Shown here in pieces: positions 1 through 9,000 of a DNA stretch of 27,389 nt. The DNA lies in contig JAFZOV010000011.1 in assembly GCA_017550445.1 (NCBI GenBank), positions 1 through 27,389 of the forward strand. The letters are read 5' to 3'. The notes under the pieces are model-generated. The model was not told the origin of the DNA, did not search any database, and worked only from the letters and a program-made list of their open reading frames with translations. Positions within the stretch are counted from its first letter, which is position 1. Every line of letters starts with the position of its first letter. The DNA comes from Fibrobacter sp. (GTDB lineage Bacteria > Fibrobacterota > Fibrobacteria > Fibrobacterales > Fibrobacteraceae). The position numbers were made by a program, and so were the translations under genes.

Positions 1-1209
1 AAGAATCGGCACGAGGAGCGTTGCGGTAGAGGTATGGCTCATGAAGTTTGCCATGAACAAGCAGATAATGCCGCAACCCACCATGAGGGCAATCGGAGAC
101 CAGCTTGCAAACGGAATCGTCTTGATCAAGTGAGCGGCAAGGCCCGTAGCGTTGAGGCCAACACCCAGAGCAAAACCACCGGCCACGAGCCAGAGCACGT
201 CCCAGCTCATCGCGTTCAGGTCTTTCTTGGTAATCACGCCGGTCAAGGCAAACACGGCCATAGGAATCATAGCAATGGCGTTGTCGTTAATACCGTGGAC
301 ACCCTTACCGGTCACCCACAGGAGCACGCACACAACAAAGGTAATGTACACGATAATGGCCTTGGGGCTCGTGTCGAACTTGCCGGCACCTTCGATGTTC
401 AGGGACATTTCCTTCATCTGGATCGGGTAAATCTTGAGGAGCAAGATCCAAGCGACAACCATCAAAATAATCACATACGGAATACCGAAAGCCATCCACT
501 GACCGAAGCTGACCGGGTTTGCAACGAGGTCGCCACGGGCGATAGCGTCGTTCAAGGCACCGAGGGCGATAGCGTTAGGAGGCGTACCGATCGGGGTACC
601 CATACCACCGATGTTGGCGCCCAGCGGAATAGCGAGGGCAAAGGCAGCCTTACCGCGGTCATTTTCGTCGAAGAGCTTGAGCACCGGGGCCAAAATGGCA
701 AGCATCATGGCGGCGGTAGCGGTGTTGCTCATGAACATGGAGAACACGGCAGTAATGAGCATGAGGCCAAGGAGCACGAACTTCGGGTTCTTGCCGAAGG
801 GCTTCAGGAGCACGCGGGCGAGGTTCAAGTCCATCTTGTACTTGGTGGCTGCTGCAGCGAGGAAGAAGCCGCCCAAGAAGAGCATGATGATCGGGTTGGC
901 AAACGTTGCCATAATGGACTTGTGGCTAATCATCGTCACGCCGTCCACGCGGAACGGGGTGAGAGAAGAGTCCGACATGGTCACGATCATGAGCACGATG
1001 ACGAGCATCGAGGTGGACCAAATCGGGAACGGTTGGAGAATCCAGAAGAGGGCAGCCATCACGAAAACGCCAATAACGCGGATTTCGAGGGGGTTGAGGA
1101 TTCCCATGGGGCTTGCGGCATCGAATCCGAGGGATTCGTAGGGCAAGAAGAGGGCGACGATGGCGAGCACCGACGCGATGATGAACTTGATGAATTTAGC
1201 CTTTGTCAT
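1..1209 (-). CDS. SLC13/DASS family divalent anion:Na+ symporter, 3' truncated by window edge
   Basis: I translated the minus strand from the ATG at 1209; the frame stays open for 403 codons to the window edge, so the C-terminus is missing (family members are usually about 460-500 aa). The protein is a run of hydrophobic membrane segments. It carries the family's first Na+/substrate hairpin motif, SNT at residues 161-163 (context FMSNTATAAMM), followed by GGMGTPIGTPPN at about 201-212. The second symmetry-related motif reads SHT at 391-393 (context FMSHTSTATLLVPI). SLC13 proteins import di- and tricarboxylates such as succinate, fumarate or citrate with Na+ across the inner membrane; the substrate cannot be told from sequence here. 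No Shine-Dalgarno precedes the ATG, and a promoter-like box lies 8 nt upstream, so the mRNA may be leaderless. It lies downstream of a large secreted-protein gene on the same strand but is separated by a structured 214 bp gap. Confidence 0.9.
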   Translation of the reverse strand, partial: MTKAKFIKFIIASVLAIVALFLPYESLGFDAASPMGILNPLEIRVIGVFVMAALFWILQPFPIWSTSMLVIVLMIVTMSDSSLTPFRVDGVTMISHKSIMATFANPIIMLFLGGFFLAAAATKYKMDLNLARVLLKPFGKNPKFVLLGLMLITAVFSMFMSNTATAAMMLAILAPVLKLFDENDRGKAAFALAIPLGANIGGMGTPIGTPPNAIALGALNDAIARGDLVANPVSFGQWMAFGIPYVIILMVVAWILLLKIYPIQMKEMSLNIEGAGKFDTSPKAIIVYITFVVCVLLWVTGKGVHGINDNAIAMIPMAVFALTGVITKKDLNAMSWDVLWLVAGGFALGVGLNATGLAAHLIKTIPFASWSPIALMVGCGIICLFMANFMSHTSTATLLVPIL

Positions 1210-1217
1210 AGTGCGGC

Positions 1218-1248
1218 CAAATTTAGAAAAAAGCCGCCCTTATGGCAA
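1218..1248 (-). promoter_or_regulatory. Candidate promoter of the SLC13 gene
   Basis: On the minus strand, TTGCCA (1248-1243) is followed after 17 nt by TAAATTTG (1225-1218), which fits both a sigma-70-like -35/-10 pair and the Bacteroidota TAnnTTTG -7 box. Only 8 nt separate the box from ATG, so transcription would start at or within a few bases of the start codon. This is inference from sequence only. Confidence 0.4.
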
Positions 1249-1374
1249 GATTACGGCATTACTACAAAGGGGAAGGAATCCCCCTAACTACAGCCCCTGC
1301 TCGAGCCAGCTCCGAACGCAAACATGGATTCGGCCTTCGGCCTCTAATGTTCGCTTATCGGACTGTCTCTCACC

Positions 1375-1420
1375 GGGTCTTTCGTTACCCCTTCGCCTAG
1401 GGGCTCTGCCCCTAAGACCC
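1375..1420. repeat. Compound stem-loop in the gap between the SLC13 gene and the 1505-aa gene
   Basis: GGGTCT (1375-1380) pairs with AGACCC (1415-1420). Nested inside is a perfect 7-bp hairpin, TAGGGGC (1398-1404), loop TCT, GCCCCTA (1408-1414). It begins 3 bp past the stop of the 1505-aa gene. No U-run follows, so it is not a classic intrinsic terminator; it may stabilise the 3' end or be a copy of a dispersed intergenic element. The rest of the 1210-1423 gap holds two smaller hairpins, GGCC-TTC-GGCC at 1332-1342 and GGGGA-AGGAA-TCCCC at 1269-1283, and no credible gene. Confidence 0.6.
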
Positions 1421-1423
1421 TAT

Positions 1424-4400
1424 TTAGCGGTAAATTGCCACTTTACGGGCAGCGTGGTGACCTCCCACGGTCACGCGGAGCAGGTACAGGCCCGGTTTCG
1501 GGGCTGTAAGGGCGAGCGTGTTGCGGCCAGCGGTCGATTTTCCGCGGTAGGTGGCGGCTACCTTGCCGTTTATGCCCACGAGCTGCACCTTGTACGGGGT
1601 GCCGGCCAGGTCGCTAGACACGTCGAATCCGACCTGGAGGGCGCCCGGTAGGCGGGCAAATTGCAGATTTTCGAGCTTCGAGGCGATGGTCCTGATTTCA
1701 GACGTGGTCACTTGGACCGTCGCCACAGCTCCTTTAGCCTTAAGCATCACCCTTAAGCTATCGCCGGAGGGGACTTCGCGGGTTTCGCCCTCATAAGTCA
1801 CGTACACGCGGTAGCCGAGACCCGCGAGGTCCGCAAGTCCCTCGAACTTAAGGTAACCCACGCGGTCGGAACTTGCGGACAGGGCGACCTGCCAGCTGTA
1901 ACCGTCGGCTCCCGATTTCGGAGCCACCACCGACTTCGCCAGCGCCTTTTCACCAGACACCACCGACAGGTTTACATGGTCGCCCATACCCTCCGGCGGT
2001 TCATACAGCTCGGCGACAGTCCCAACACCGAGAACGTTCCAAGAATCCTCGTGTCCTGCGGCATCGGCCAAAACCGCCTGCAAAGTCCAATTATTGTGGG
2101 CCGAAGCCTTCGCCAGCACCCTGCCGCCACGTTTTTTCGGCAAGGCCCCGCCCTGTTCACCATTCAACGGCAGCCATGTTTCAAAATAGTCTTCCGCACC
2201 AATCTTGAGCGTTCTCTCTTTATTCGAATAAACCCACGCGGCTTCATAGGAATCTAGCCCTATATTTATCTCATATCCGGCATTTTCCCCAAGCCACGTC
2301 CATACAACTATCGAATCGTTTACATCCATCGAGATGGCCTCATGACGCAAGGTCACATCCCAACCATAGGGGTTCGCCATCATGTTCCAGCCGCTATCAA
2401 GTTCCCATACAATTTCATGGCCAACCATCGCAACATCTTTACGCAGCGGGAGCGCTCTACCTTCAAGCGAATTGTACCAGAAACCCTGGGTTGCATCCGC
2501 ATTTTCCCCTCGATATTTCTGATATTTCCAATAATCTCCAAAAGTTGTCGATTCGTCCCACCAGTATAAAAGCTGGTCGCCGTTCCAATCCAAAGCACTC
2601 GTATCGACATCCGACAACGCAAGCATCTTCCACGAATCCTTTTCCACCTTGATTTCAGATTCCACAGTAAAGGCGGTATCAAGTATAAGTTTTCCACTCG
2701 CTTTAAGACTTGCACGAACCATATAATTTCCCGGGATTAAGGCAAAGTAAGGCCTATAACCAACCGAATCCACCATGAGTGTCGAAACATCTAGTTCCAC
2801 GCCCAGGGCATCCATCAGCGACACCTGAACATCCTCGACAATTCCCTTGGGTTTACCCGTCGCAAAGTAAACACCCACGGCGTTGCCCCTCTTGCAGAGT
2901 TCACCGCGTACCAGATCTTTTTCACCCTGATTCTTTTCACCCTTCGACTTCGAAAAATACGCCTTCATTGAGACATCTTTCATATGCTCCGGCAACGTAT
3001 CGCCATCAAAGAATACCGTATCAAGGTCTGCGACAACCAGCGAATCAAACCTATAGCCCGAATCGGATTCTGCATGCACAAGCATCGCAACCCTGCCAAG
3101 CATTCCCATCGACAAAAGCATTGTCGAATCTTTCGCAAAATGATGGGTATAAACCTTAGAACCATCGCGATATTCATCTACGGCAATCGATCCATGTTCC
3201 GATTCCAGGCGTACCCTGTTATAATGTCCGTTAACGCACTGTTCAGCATTCCACCACACCGCGTACAAAGTCTTTTCGGCATTAATATCCCTGTAAATAT
3301 ATTCGCCCTGATGGGACACATGGTAGGCATAATCAGAGGTATCCGCATTAAAGGACCAACCCGCAACGCAAGCTTCTGCCGTATAAATCATAGAGGGCAA
3401 CACAACCCATTTTAAGCTATTCGGAACCACAAGGCTGTCCGAGATTTCGGAATCAAGGGCATAGAACACCTCTTTGCTCGCAGTATTCACATCGAGATAG
3501 ACCTTTTGATAATCGACTTCTTTCGCCGTAAGCGAATAATTGCCATTCTTGTATAAATTATACAAGTCAACCTCTATATCCTTATCAAACACTCCACTAA
3601 TAACACTCAATTCATTTATTTTTCTTACAAAATCGTAATTCAGCGCACTGTAATTTTCAGTATAAGAAACAGCGCTGTGATGTTTTCCATCTTTTGTTCC
3701 TGTCAGGTTTTCCTTCAAGGAATCCTTATCCGCATCAGACAACTTATCCCAAATTTCATCAAGATCAATTGCAACCTTGTACACCGTTCTCCATTCAGAA
3801 ATCTTTGGCAAGGAATCTGTTTCATTTTCCCAACAGACTGCACCATTTTCGCTACATTCCTTGGTTCCTGCCGATACATGGTTTAGCACATAAGTAAACA
3901 GGCGCGACTTCATGGCATCACCATCAATTACGCCGTCGTACAGCCATTGATTGCCGCTTTCCTCATAAATATAGCCATACCCGTCTATATCCAACGTTCC
4001 TTCGGCGCCAAGACCTTTAACCGCATTGCGATAGTTAAACCGGATGTTATAGGGAGTCGTTGCACCAGAGATTTTCCAGTCCGAAACCGCACCACCCAAT
4101 TTTTCCTCGTAAAGAGAATCAACCGCAAGTACCGCATTTGCATCTTTGGTACCATAGTGGTAATTTGCGTTAGCCAAAGAAATACCGGACATGGATTGTT
4201 TGGCAATCACCCCTGCAATATAGCCTAGATGTAACGTAGGATCATCGGAATTTTCCTTTTTTGTTTCGGCGAGCAAATCTCCCACAGAAGTATTATTGCA
4301 AACGTTTAGCTCATGAATGGTTGCAAGGCCAACCATTCCACCGACAGCACTCGTATGCGACACCGAAGTCGCCGCAATATTGATATTACCTTCGGCATGG

Positions 4401-5941
4401 TTTTCCGAGATTTCAACATTTCCGTCAGGATTTGCAATGGAACCTACACCATAGGCAGCACGAATGACGTCTAGTTTTGCCGTAGGAGACGTTATCACAT
4501 TAGGATTAACATCAGGATTTATCGACTTGACTGTTGAATTTTTTATCGTAAGAGTACTGTTAGAGGGGCTAAATGACGCATGTCCTAGGAAACCGCCGAC
4601 AATAAGAGATTTTTCGGAAGCCGTGATTTCTGCACGGACTTCATTACCGTCTATATTAAGGTCAACCGAAGAACTTTTATCATCTGCTAAACCCGTAAAG
4701 ACTCCAACAAGTCCTCCTATATATGACCCACCGGGAGCGATGTTCAAATCCATATTTTTTACAGAAATATCGACTTTATTCTTCGAAAGCTCGGCTTCAC
4801 CATTCTTCCACGACAACGCCCCAACAAGCCCACCTACATAGTGGTATTTGTCCGCTCCATTATAATCTCCCGATTTAAGAGATACAACCGCATTAGCCAC
4901 TTCAAATTTAGACTTGTCGGTTATGGTGGTTGCAGACACCGAGCCAATCAACCCACCCACAGTCGAACCGCTTATCTCCGCCGATACAGCGCATTCCTGC
5001 AAAGAAAAACTTGTCTGCCCCGTCCCCATGACTACGCTTACTCCCCCAATAATTCCACCGGCATTATAAGCAATCTCATGATCTGCTTTCACTCTTTGCA
5101 ATATCAGCGAAACAGAATCCGGAATCGTCAAGTTCGATACCGAGATTTTTTCAAATTTTGCATATTCATTCAAGTAAGCAACCACACCACCACTATAAGA
5201 AACTTTTTTTGAAAGATCCTTATAATTGGAACAGTTCTTCAAAACTTCTTCGCTTAAAGAAAGAAATACGCCATCTACCTGAATATTCGAAAAAGATGCA
5301 TTCTTTGCGCTATAGGTCACAGCCGCAGTGTTCCAACCATACACTTTAGAATTGGAAACCTTCACGTTTTCGAACATTGTATTTTCAGCACGATCGGCAA
5401 CAACCGCGGCCATAGCATTCGTGGAGGTTGAGGTTTCAAATTTTGCCATTACATAGGCGCTATCAAACGCAAGGTTGCTTACGTGAATATTCGTCAAATC
5501 TCCAAAAAACGAAGCATAAACACCTTCAACAATATAGCAGAAGTTTTTAATGACGTTATTGTCGCCATCAACATAGATTTCCCCTGTAGTAGGAATCGAG
5601 CTAAAGTCCAGCGGAGAAAAATCATCGTTCACGCACTTATTTTCCGTTGCTGAATAGCCACCCAAATCGATATCCGTTTCAAAATGGATATAAACATTAC
5701 CCGTAGCCAATTTAACCTTTGACTCAACATCTGCTATAAAGGCTTTTTGAAAGGCATACCATGTTTTATAAACATTATAGGTTTTCGTATTCAAACTTGG
5801 AATGGGAGTATCTTGGGCAATATCACACGACACTTCATCAAGACCGCCTGGAAGCATTTCGCATTTAAAACCTATATCGGCCAAGGCAAATCCTGCAAGC
5901 AACAGGACACAAGCAAATACAATATTTACTGTTCTCTTCAT
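1424..5941 (-). CDS. Giant secreted repeat protein with GLUG-like repeats and T9SS-type sorting tail (1505 aa)
   Basis: The ATG at 5941 follows GGAGAG at good spacing and opens with a signal peptide (MKRTVNIVFACVLLLAGFALA). Residues about 290-560 hold recurring GLUG-like cores: GGIIGG, GGLIGS, GGLVGA, GGLVGV, GGFLGH and GGMVGL, as in beta-helical surface proteins. A YAVW InlB-type signature lies near residue 895, and a divergent InlB B-like repeat spans about 905-995 (HGSIAV to MKAYFSK). Residues from about 1100 form a module shared with the neighbouring 1671-aa protein (LYWWDES, GDYWKY, GFWY, WNMMANPYGW, DSWNVLG, EPPEGMG). The last 80 or so residues (GINGKVAATY, PGLYLLRVTVGG, RKVAIYR) resemble a T9SS type A sorting domain, implying export across the outer membrane and surface anchoring or release. 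There is no catalytic domain I recognise; a surface or adhesive role is inference. The C-terminal coding part is clearly GC-richer than the N-terminal part. Confidence 0.85.
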   Translation of the reverse strand: MKRTVNIVFACVLLLAGFALADIGFKCEMLPGGLDEVSCDIAQDTPIPSLNTKTYNVYKTWYAFQKAFIADVESKVKLATGNVYIHFETDIDLGGYSATENKCVNDDFSPLDFSSIPTTGEIYVDGDNNVIKNFCYIVEGVYASFFGDLTNIHVSNLAFDSAYVMAKFETSTSTNAMAAVVADRAENTMFENVKVSNSKVYGWNTAAVTYSAKNASFSNIQVDGVFLSLSEEVLKNCSNYKDLSKKVSYSGGVVAYLNEYAKFEKISVSNLTIPDSVSLILQRVKADHEIAYNAGGIIGGVSVVMGTGQTSFSLQECAVSAEISGSTVGGLIGSVSATTITDKSKFEVANAVVSLKSGDYNGADKYHYVGGLVGALSWKNGEAELSKNKVDISVKNMDLNIAPGGSYIGGLVGVFTGLADDKSSSVDLNIDGNEVRAEITASEKSLIVGGFLGHASFSPSNSTLTIKNSTVKSINPDVNPNVITSPTAKLDVIRAAYGVGSIANPDGNVEISENHAEGNINIAATSVSHTSAVGGMVGLATIHELNVCNNTSVGDLLAETKKENSDDPTLHLGYIAGVIAKQSMSGISLANANYHYGTKDANAVLAVDSLYEEKLGGAVSDWKISGATTPYNIRFNYRNAVKGLGAEGTLDIDGYGYIYEESGNQWLYDGVIDGDAMKSRLFTYVLNHVSAGTKECSENGAVCWENETDSLPKISEWRTVYKVAIDLDEIWDKLSDADKDSLKENLTGTKDGKHHSAVSYTENYSALNYDFVRKINELSVISGVFDKDIEVDLYNLYKNGNYSLTAKEVDYQKVYLDVNTASKEVFYALDSEISDSLVVPNSLKWVVLPSMIYTAEACVAGWSFNADTSDYAYHVSHQGEYIYRDINAEKTLYAVWWNAEQCVNGHYNRVRLESEHGSIAVDEYRDGSKVYTHHFAKDSTMLLSMGMLGRVAMLVHAESDSGYRFDSLVVADLDTVFFDGDTLPEHMKDVSMKAYFSKSKGEKNQGEKDLVRGELCKRGNAVGVYFATGKPKGIVEDVQVSLMDALGVELDVSTLMVDSVGYRPYFALIPGNYMVRASLKASGKLILDTAFTVESEIKVEKDSWKMLALSDVDTSALDWNGDQLLYWWDESTTFGDYWKYQKYRGENADATQGFWYNSLEGRALPLRKDVAMVGHEIVWELDSGWNMMANPYGWDVTLRHEAISMDVNDSIVVWTWLGENAGYEINIGLDSYEAAWVYSNKERTLKIGAEDYFETWLPLNGEQGGALPKKRGGRVLAKASAHNNWTLQAVLADAAGHEDSWNVLGVGTVAELYEPPEGMGDHVNLSVVSGEKALAKSVVAPKSGADGYSWQVALSASSDRVGYLKFEGLADLAGLGYRVYVTYEGETREVPSGDSLRVMLKAKGAVATVQVTTSEIRTIASKLENLQFARLPGALQVGFDVSSDLAGTPYKVQLVGINGKVAATYRGKSTAGRNTLALTAPKPGLYLLRVTVGGHHAARKVAIYR

Positions 5942-5974
5942 ACACTCTCCAGAAAACTCTGATAAGTAAATAAT

Positions 5975-5987
5975 AACATATTATGTT
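5975..5987. promoter_or_regulatory. Palindrome upstream of the 1505-aa gene
   Basis: AACATA-T-TATGTT is a perfect 6-bp inverted repeat with a one-base centre, 34 bp upstream of the ATG at 5941 and within an AT-rich stretch where the promoter should lie. It could be a small operator or just part of the AT-rich promoter. No clear -35/-10 pair was assigned. Confidence 0.25.
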
Positions 5988-6008
5988 GTAAAAGAATCAT
6001 TTACACGC

Positions 6009-6038
6009 AAAAAAAGACGGGAACAAGTCCCGCCTTTT
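6009..6038 (-). terminator. Rho-independent terminator of the 1671-aa gene
   Basis: On the minus strand the stem CGGGA-CTTGT-TCCCG, flanked by AAAAGG on one side and a seven-T run on the other, lies about 35 bp past the stop codon at 6074. It separates the two giant genes into different transcription units. Confidence 0.85.
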
Positions 6039-6073
6039 GACAAGAGTCACATCTTTGTTTAAAATTCCGTGAG

Positions 6074-9000
6074 TTATCTCACAAGCACCTTGCCCGAAAG
6101 CTGCTGGCTACCGACCTTGATCTTCACAAAGTACACGCCAGTCTTCGGAGCATTCAGGCTAAACTGGTTCGTACCGGCAGCGGCCTTGAAGCTACCCGAT
6201 GCAACCTTCTTGCCATCGACACCGACCACGGCGTAGCTTGCATTTGCACCGGCCAATGCTTCGGGAGCCGTAAAGCCAAGCTGCAGCGTGCCGCCAACAA
6301 GGGTAAAGCCAAAGCCGCTCATCTTGGAAGATACCACCACCGCATTGCCGGCGGCCACGCGACCTTCCACCTGCGTAGAAGACTTCATCAGGGCCACGTT
6401 CAGCGACTGGCCATCACGCAGTTCCTTGGATTCACCGTCAGATTCCACGAACAGCTTGAGTCCCTGCCTATTCAATTCGGCAATGCCTTCAAAAGTCAGC
6501 TTACCGTCGCGAGCCGAGCTTGCACTCATATCCAGAGTCCAGCGGTATTCATCGGCAACAGCCTTGATGCTCTTGGCAAGCTTAGCGCCCTTCTTGCCGT
6601 CCGCAAGCACCTCGCGAATCGCAAGCGATACGCGGTTGCCCATACCGGCAGGCGGTTCTTCCAAGCTTTCTTCGGAGCCCGCGCCAATCACGTTCCAGGA
6701 ATCCTTCTTGCCAAATTCGTCGGTGAGGGACACCTTCATGCTCCATGCACCCACGACACCGGCGGCATCCTTATGCAAAGCCTTCTTGTCGGATTCGGCA
6801 GCAGCCTTTTCCTGAATATTGAACACCGGAGCCGCAGACATTTTCCAGGTCGTCTTCTTAGAGACCTTAGCCCACACCGCTTCGTAGGGGCCAAGTACCT
6901 TGGGCTTTTCGTATTCAGCGGTAGTCGGGTTCCAGCGCCAGAATGCAACCTTGGCACTATTGCTGGCTTTGCCCTTGTTCAGGTCCACATACCAACCGTA
7001 GGGGTTTGCCACCAAGTTCCAGCCGCTATACAGACTATCCAGATCCCACACGATTTCGCTATCCTTAGAGCCTGTAGATTTGCGAATTACCAGGGGCTTG
7101 CCGTCGGCAGTTCCATACCAGAAACCACGAGTGGCAACGGTCTTTTCGCCAGTAAAGGCGCGGTATTGCCAGTAGTCACCCACCGGATTCTGTTCATCCC
7201 ACCAATACAAGGTGGCATCGTCAGTCTTATAGCTCTGCTTGTCGAATGCAGACAGCGAAACCAACTGCCAGCTACCCGGCGCCGCCGTAATTTCGGAGGC
7301 AATTTCGAAGGAATCTTCGTATTTGACGCTCTGCACCTTGTTGCCCACCGTCAATGTCACCGAGAACTTGCCAATGGGGGCCGGAGTCATTTCCCATACA
7401 CCGCCCTTCATCACGGACTTGGAGATTACCGTATCCACGATGTCGCCGTTTTCGCCAGTCACCACCACACGAGCCTTCATGGACGTATCCGCATTTTCGG
7501 TATTGAAGGTCAACAGCACCGCATTGCCGGACTGTTCAATCTTCGGAGAGACAATCTTGATAGTGCCGCGAGCACTGCTGGAGCTCTTGGGTTCGCTGGA
7601 GCTCGATTCCGGTACAACAGAGCTGGAAGATTCCACAACACTGCTGGAAGATTCCAAAACACTGCTGGAGCTTTCGGATTCACTAGAGCTAGAAATTTCG
7701 ACAGAGCTCGAAGATTCTGGAATCTTTTCGTAGGCGGCCTTGACTTTGACATCCATGGTAATCTTGTCAAAATTACGATCCCAACCAGTAAAGGTATAAC
7801 CTTCACGAACCGGATTGGCAGGCGCCACGGCTGCAGAGCCATATTCCACCAACTGGACATCGCCTATCTGGGTTTCGTCATAATCCATGAAAACAACCTT
7901 ATACTGGACCTTGACCGAATCGTAGGTAGCCGTATAGACGGCATCGCCTTTCACCTTGGTCACTTCAGGAGTCCAACCCTTGAATTCGTAACGATACTCA
8001 GCCGTCGAGGGGCGCTTGACATCAACCGGTTTAGACACTGGGGCATCGTAAAAGACGGAATCAGCAGGCTTAAGGAGACTACCATCATAATTTCTGAATT
8101 CGATCCTGTACTTGTTGGGCAAATACGTTGCATGGATCGTCAGATTCTTGGTGACCTTGACATAGGTCGAATCGTCCCAGCCGGCAAAGGTATAACCTGT
8201 TCGTTCCGGTTCATCCGGAGTCACTGCCGATTCCAGGTACTTTACCGTCTGCACGTCTTTGAGGGAAGTGCCATCGCTATCAAGGAACTCGACCGTATAA
8301 GAATTAATGTCATAGATTGCCGGCACCGTAATATCGTCTACGATATCGTCAAACTGTTTTTCCCATTTTCCAGAGAACGTATAGCCTTCGATTTTAGGCA
8401 TTTCGGAGGCCAACGGAGCCGTGGCGCTACCATGCTCCACTACAGATTCCTGCTTAATTCTTCCACCATTCATGTCAACAAAAGTGACAATGTACTTGGT
8501 CACTCCAGGTACAATAGGAGCAACGGGTTCATCGCCATCAGCGACAAAGAACGGAAGATCACTGTTGGTGCCCTTAGCAAAGTTCCAGACATAATCTTCA
8601 GCATCGCTATAAGCGGCATTCAAAATTCCCGCAAACCTGGAAGTCTTCATTGTCGATGTCAATTCGGTACCATTCTTTTGCGTATCCGAATAATCCGACT
8701 TGTCGCCACTTCTTACGACATACGATATGCTGTCATCGCTAAGCCAGCCATTTGTAATTACATCCGTGTTCAAGTAACCAAAGGGCATCGGAGCATCCTT
8801 GGTGTCGCCTTCGCCATAATGGTAAATGGACTTTATGCGATAGCTTCTATTCAATTGCGCCTTACCAAGCAGGTAACCCACCTTTTTCTCGTAGGTTGTA
8901 AGGCCGGCATTGTTTGCTGACACCGAAATGTCGCCAATGCTATAGATGTTTTGCAAGTTCATCTTGACTTCGTTCGCATTGGACATGCCCACCAAACCGC

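Noticed and set aside
34..1287. 417-codon plus-strand open frame
   Set aside because: It is the antisense shadow of the SLC13 gene. Its translation is His/Glu-rich low-complexity sequence with no family features, while the minus strand gives clear SNT and GTPIGTPPN motifs.
6773..8920. 715-codon plus-strand open frame
   Set aside because: It lies wholly antisense to the 1671-aa secreted protein. It has no signal, no ribosome site and an Arg/His/Ile-rich composition typical of a shadow frame.
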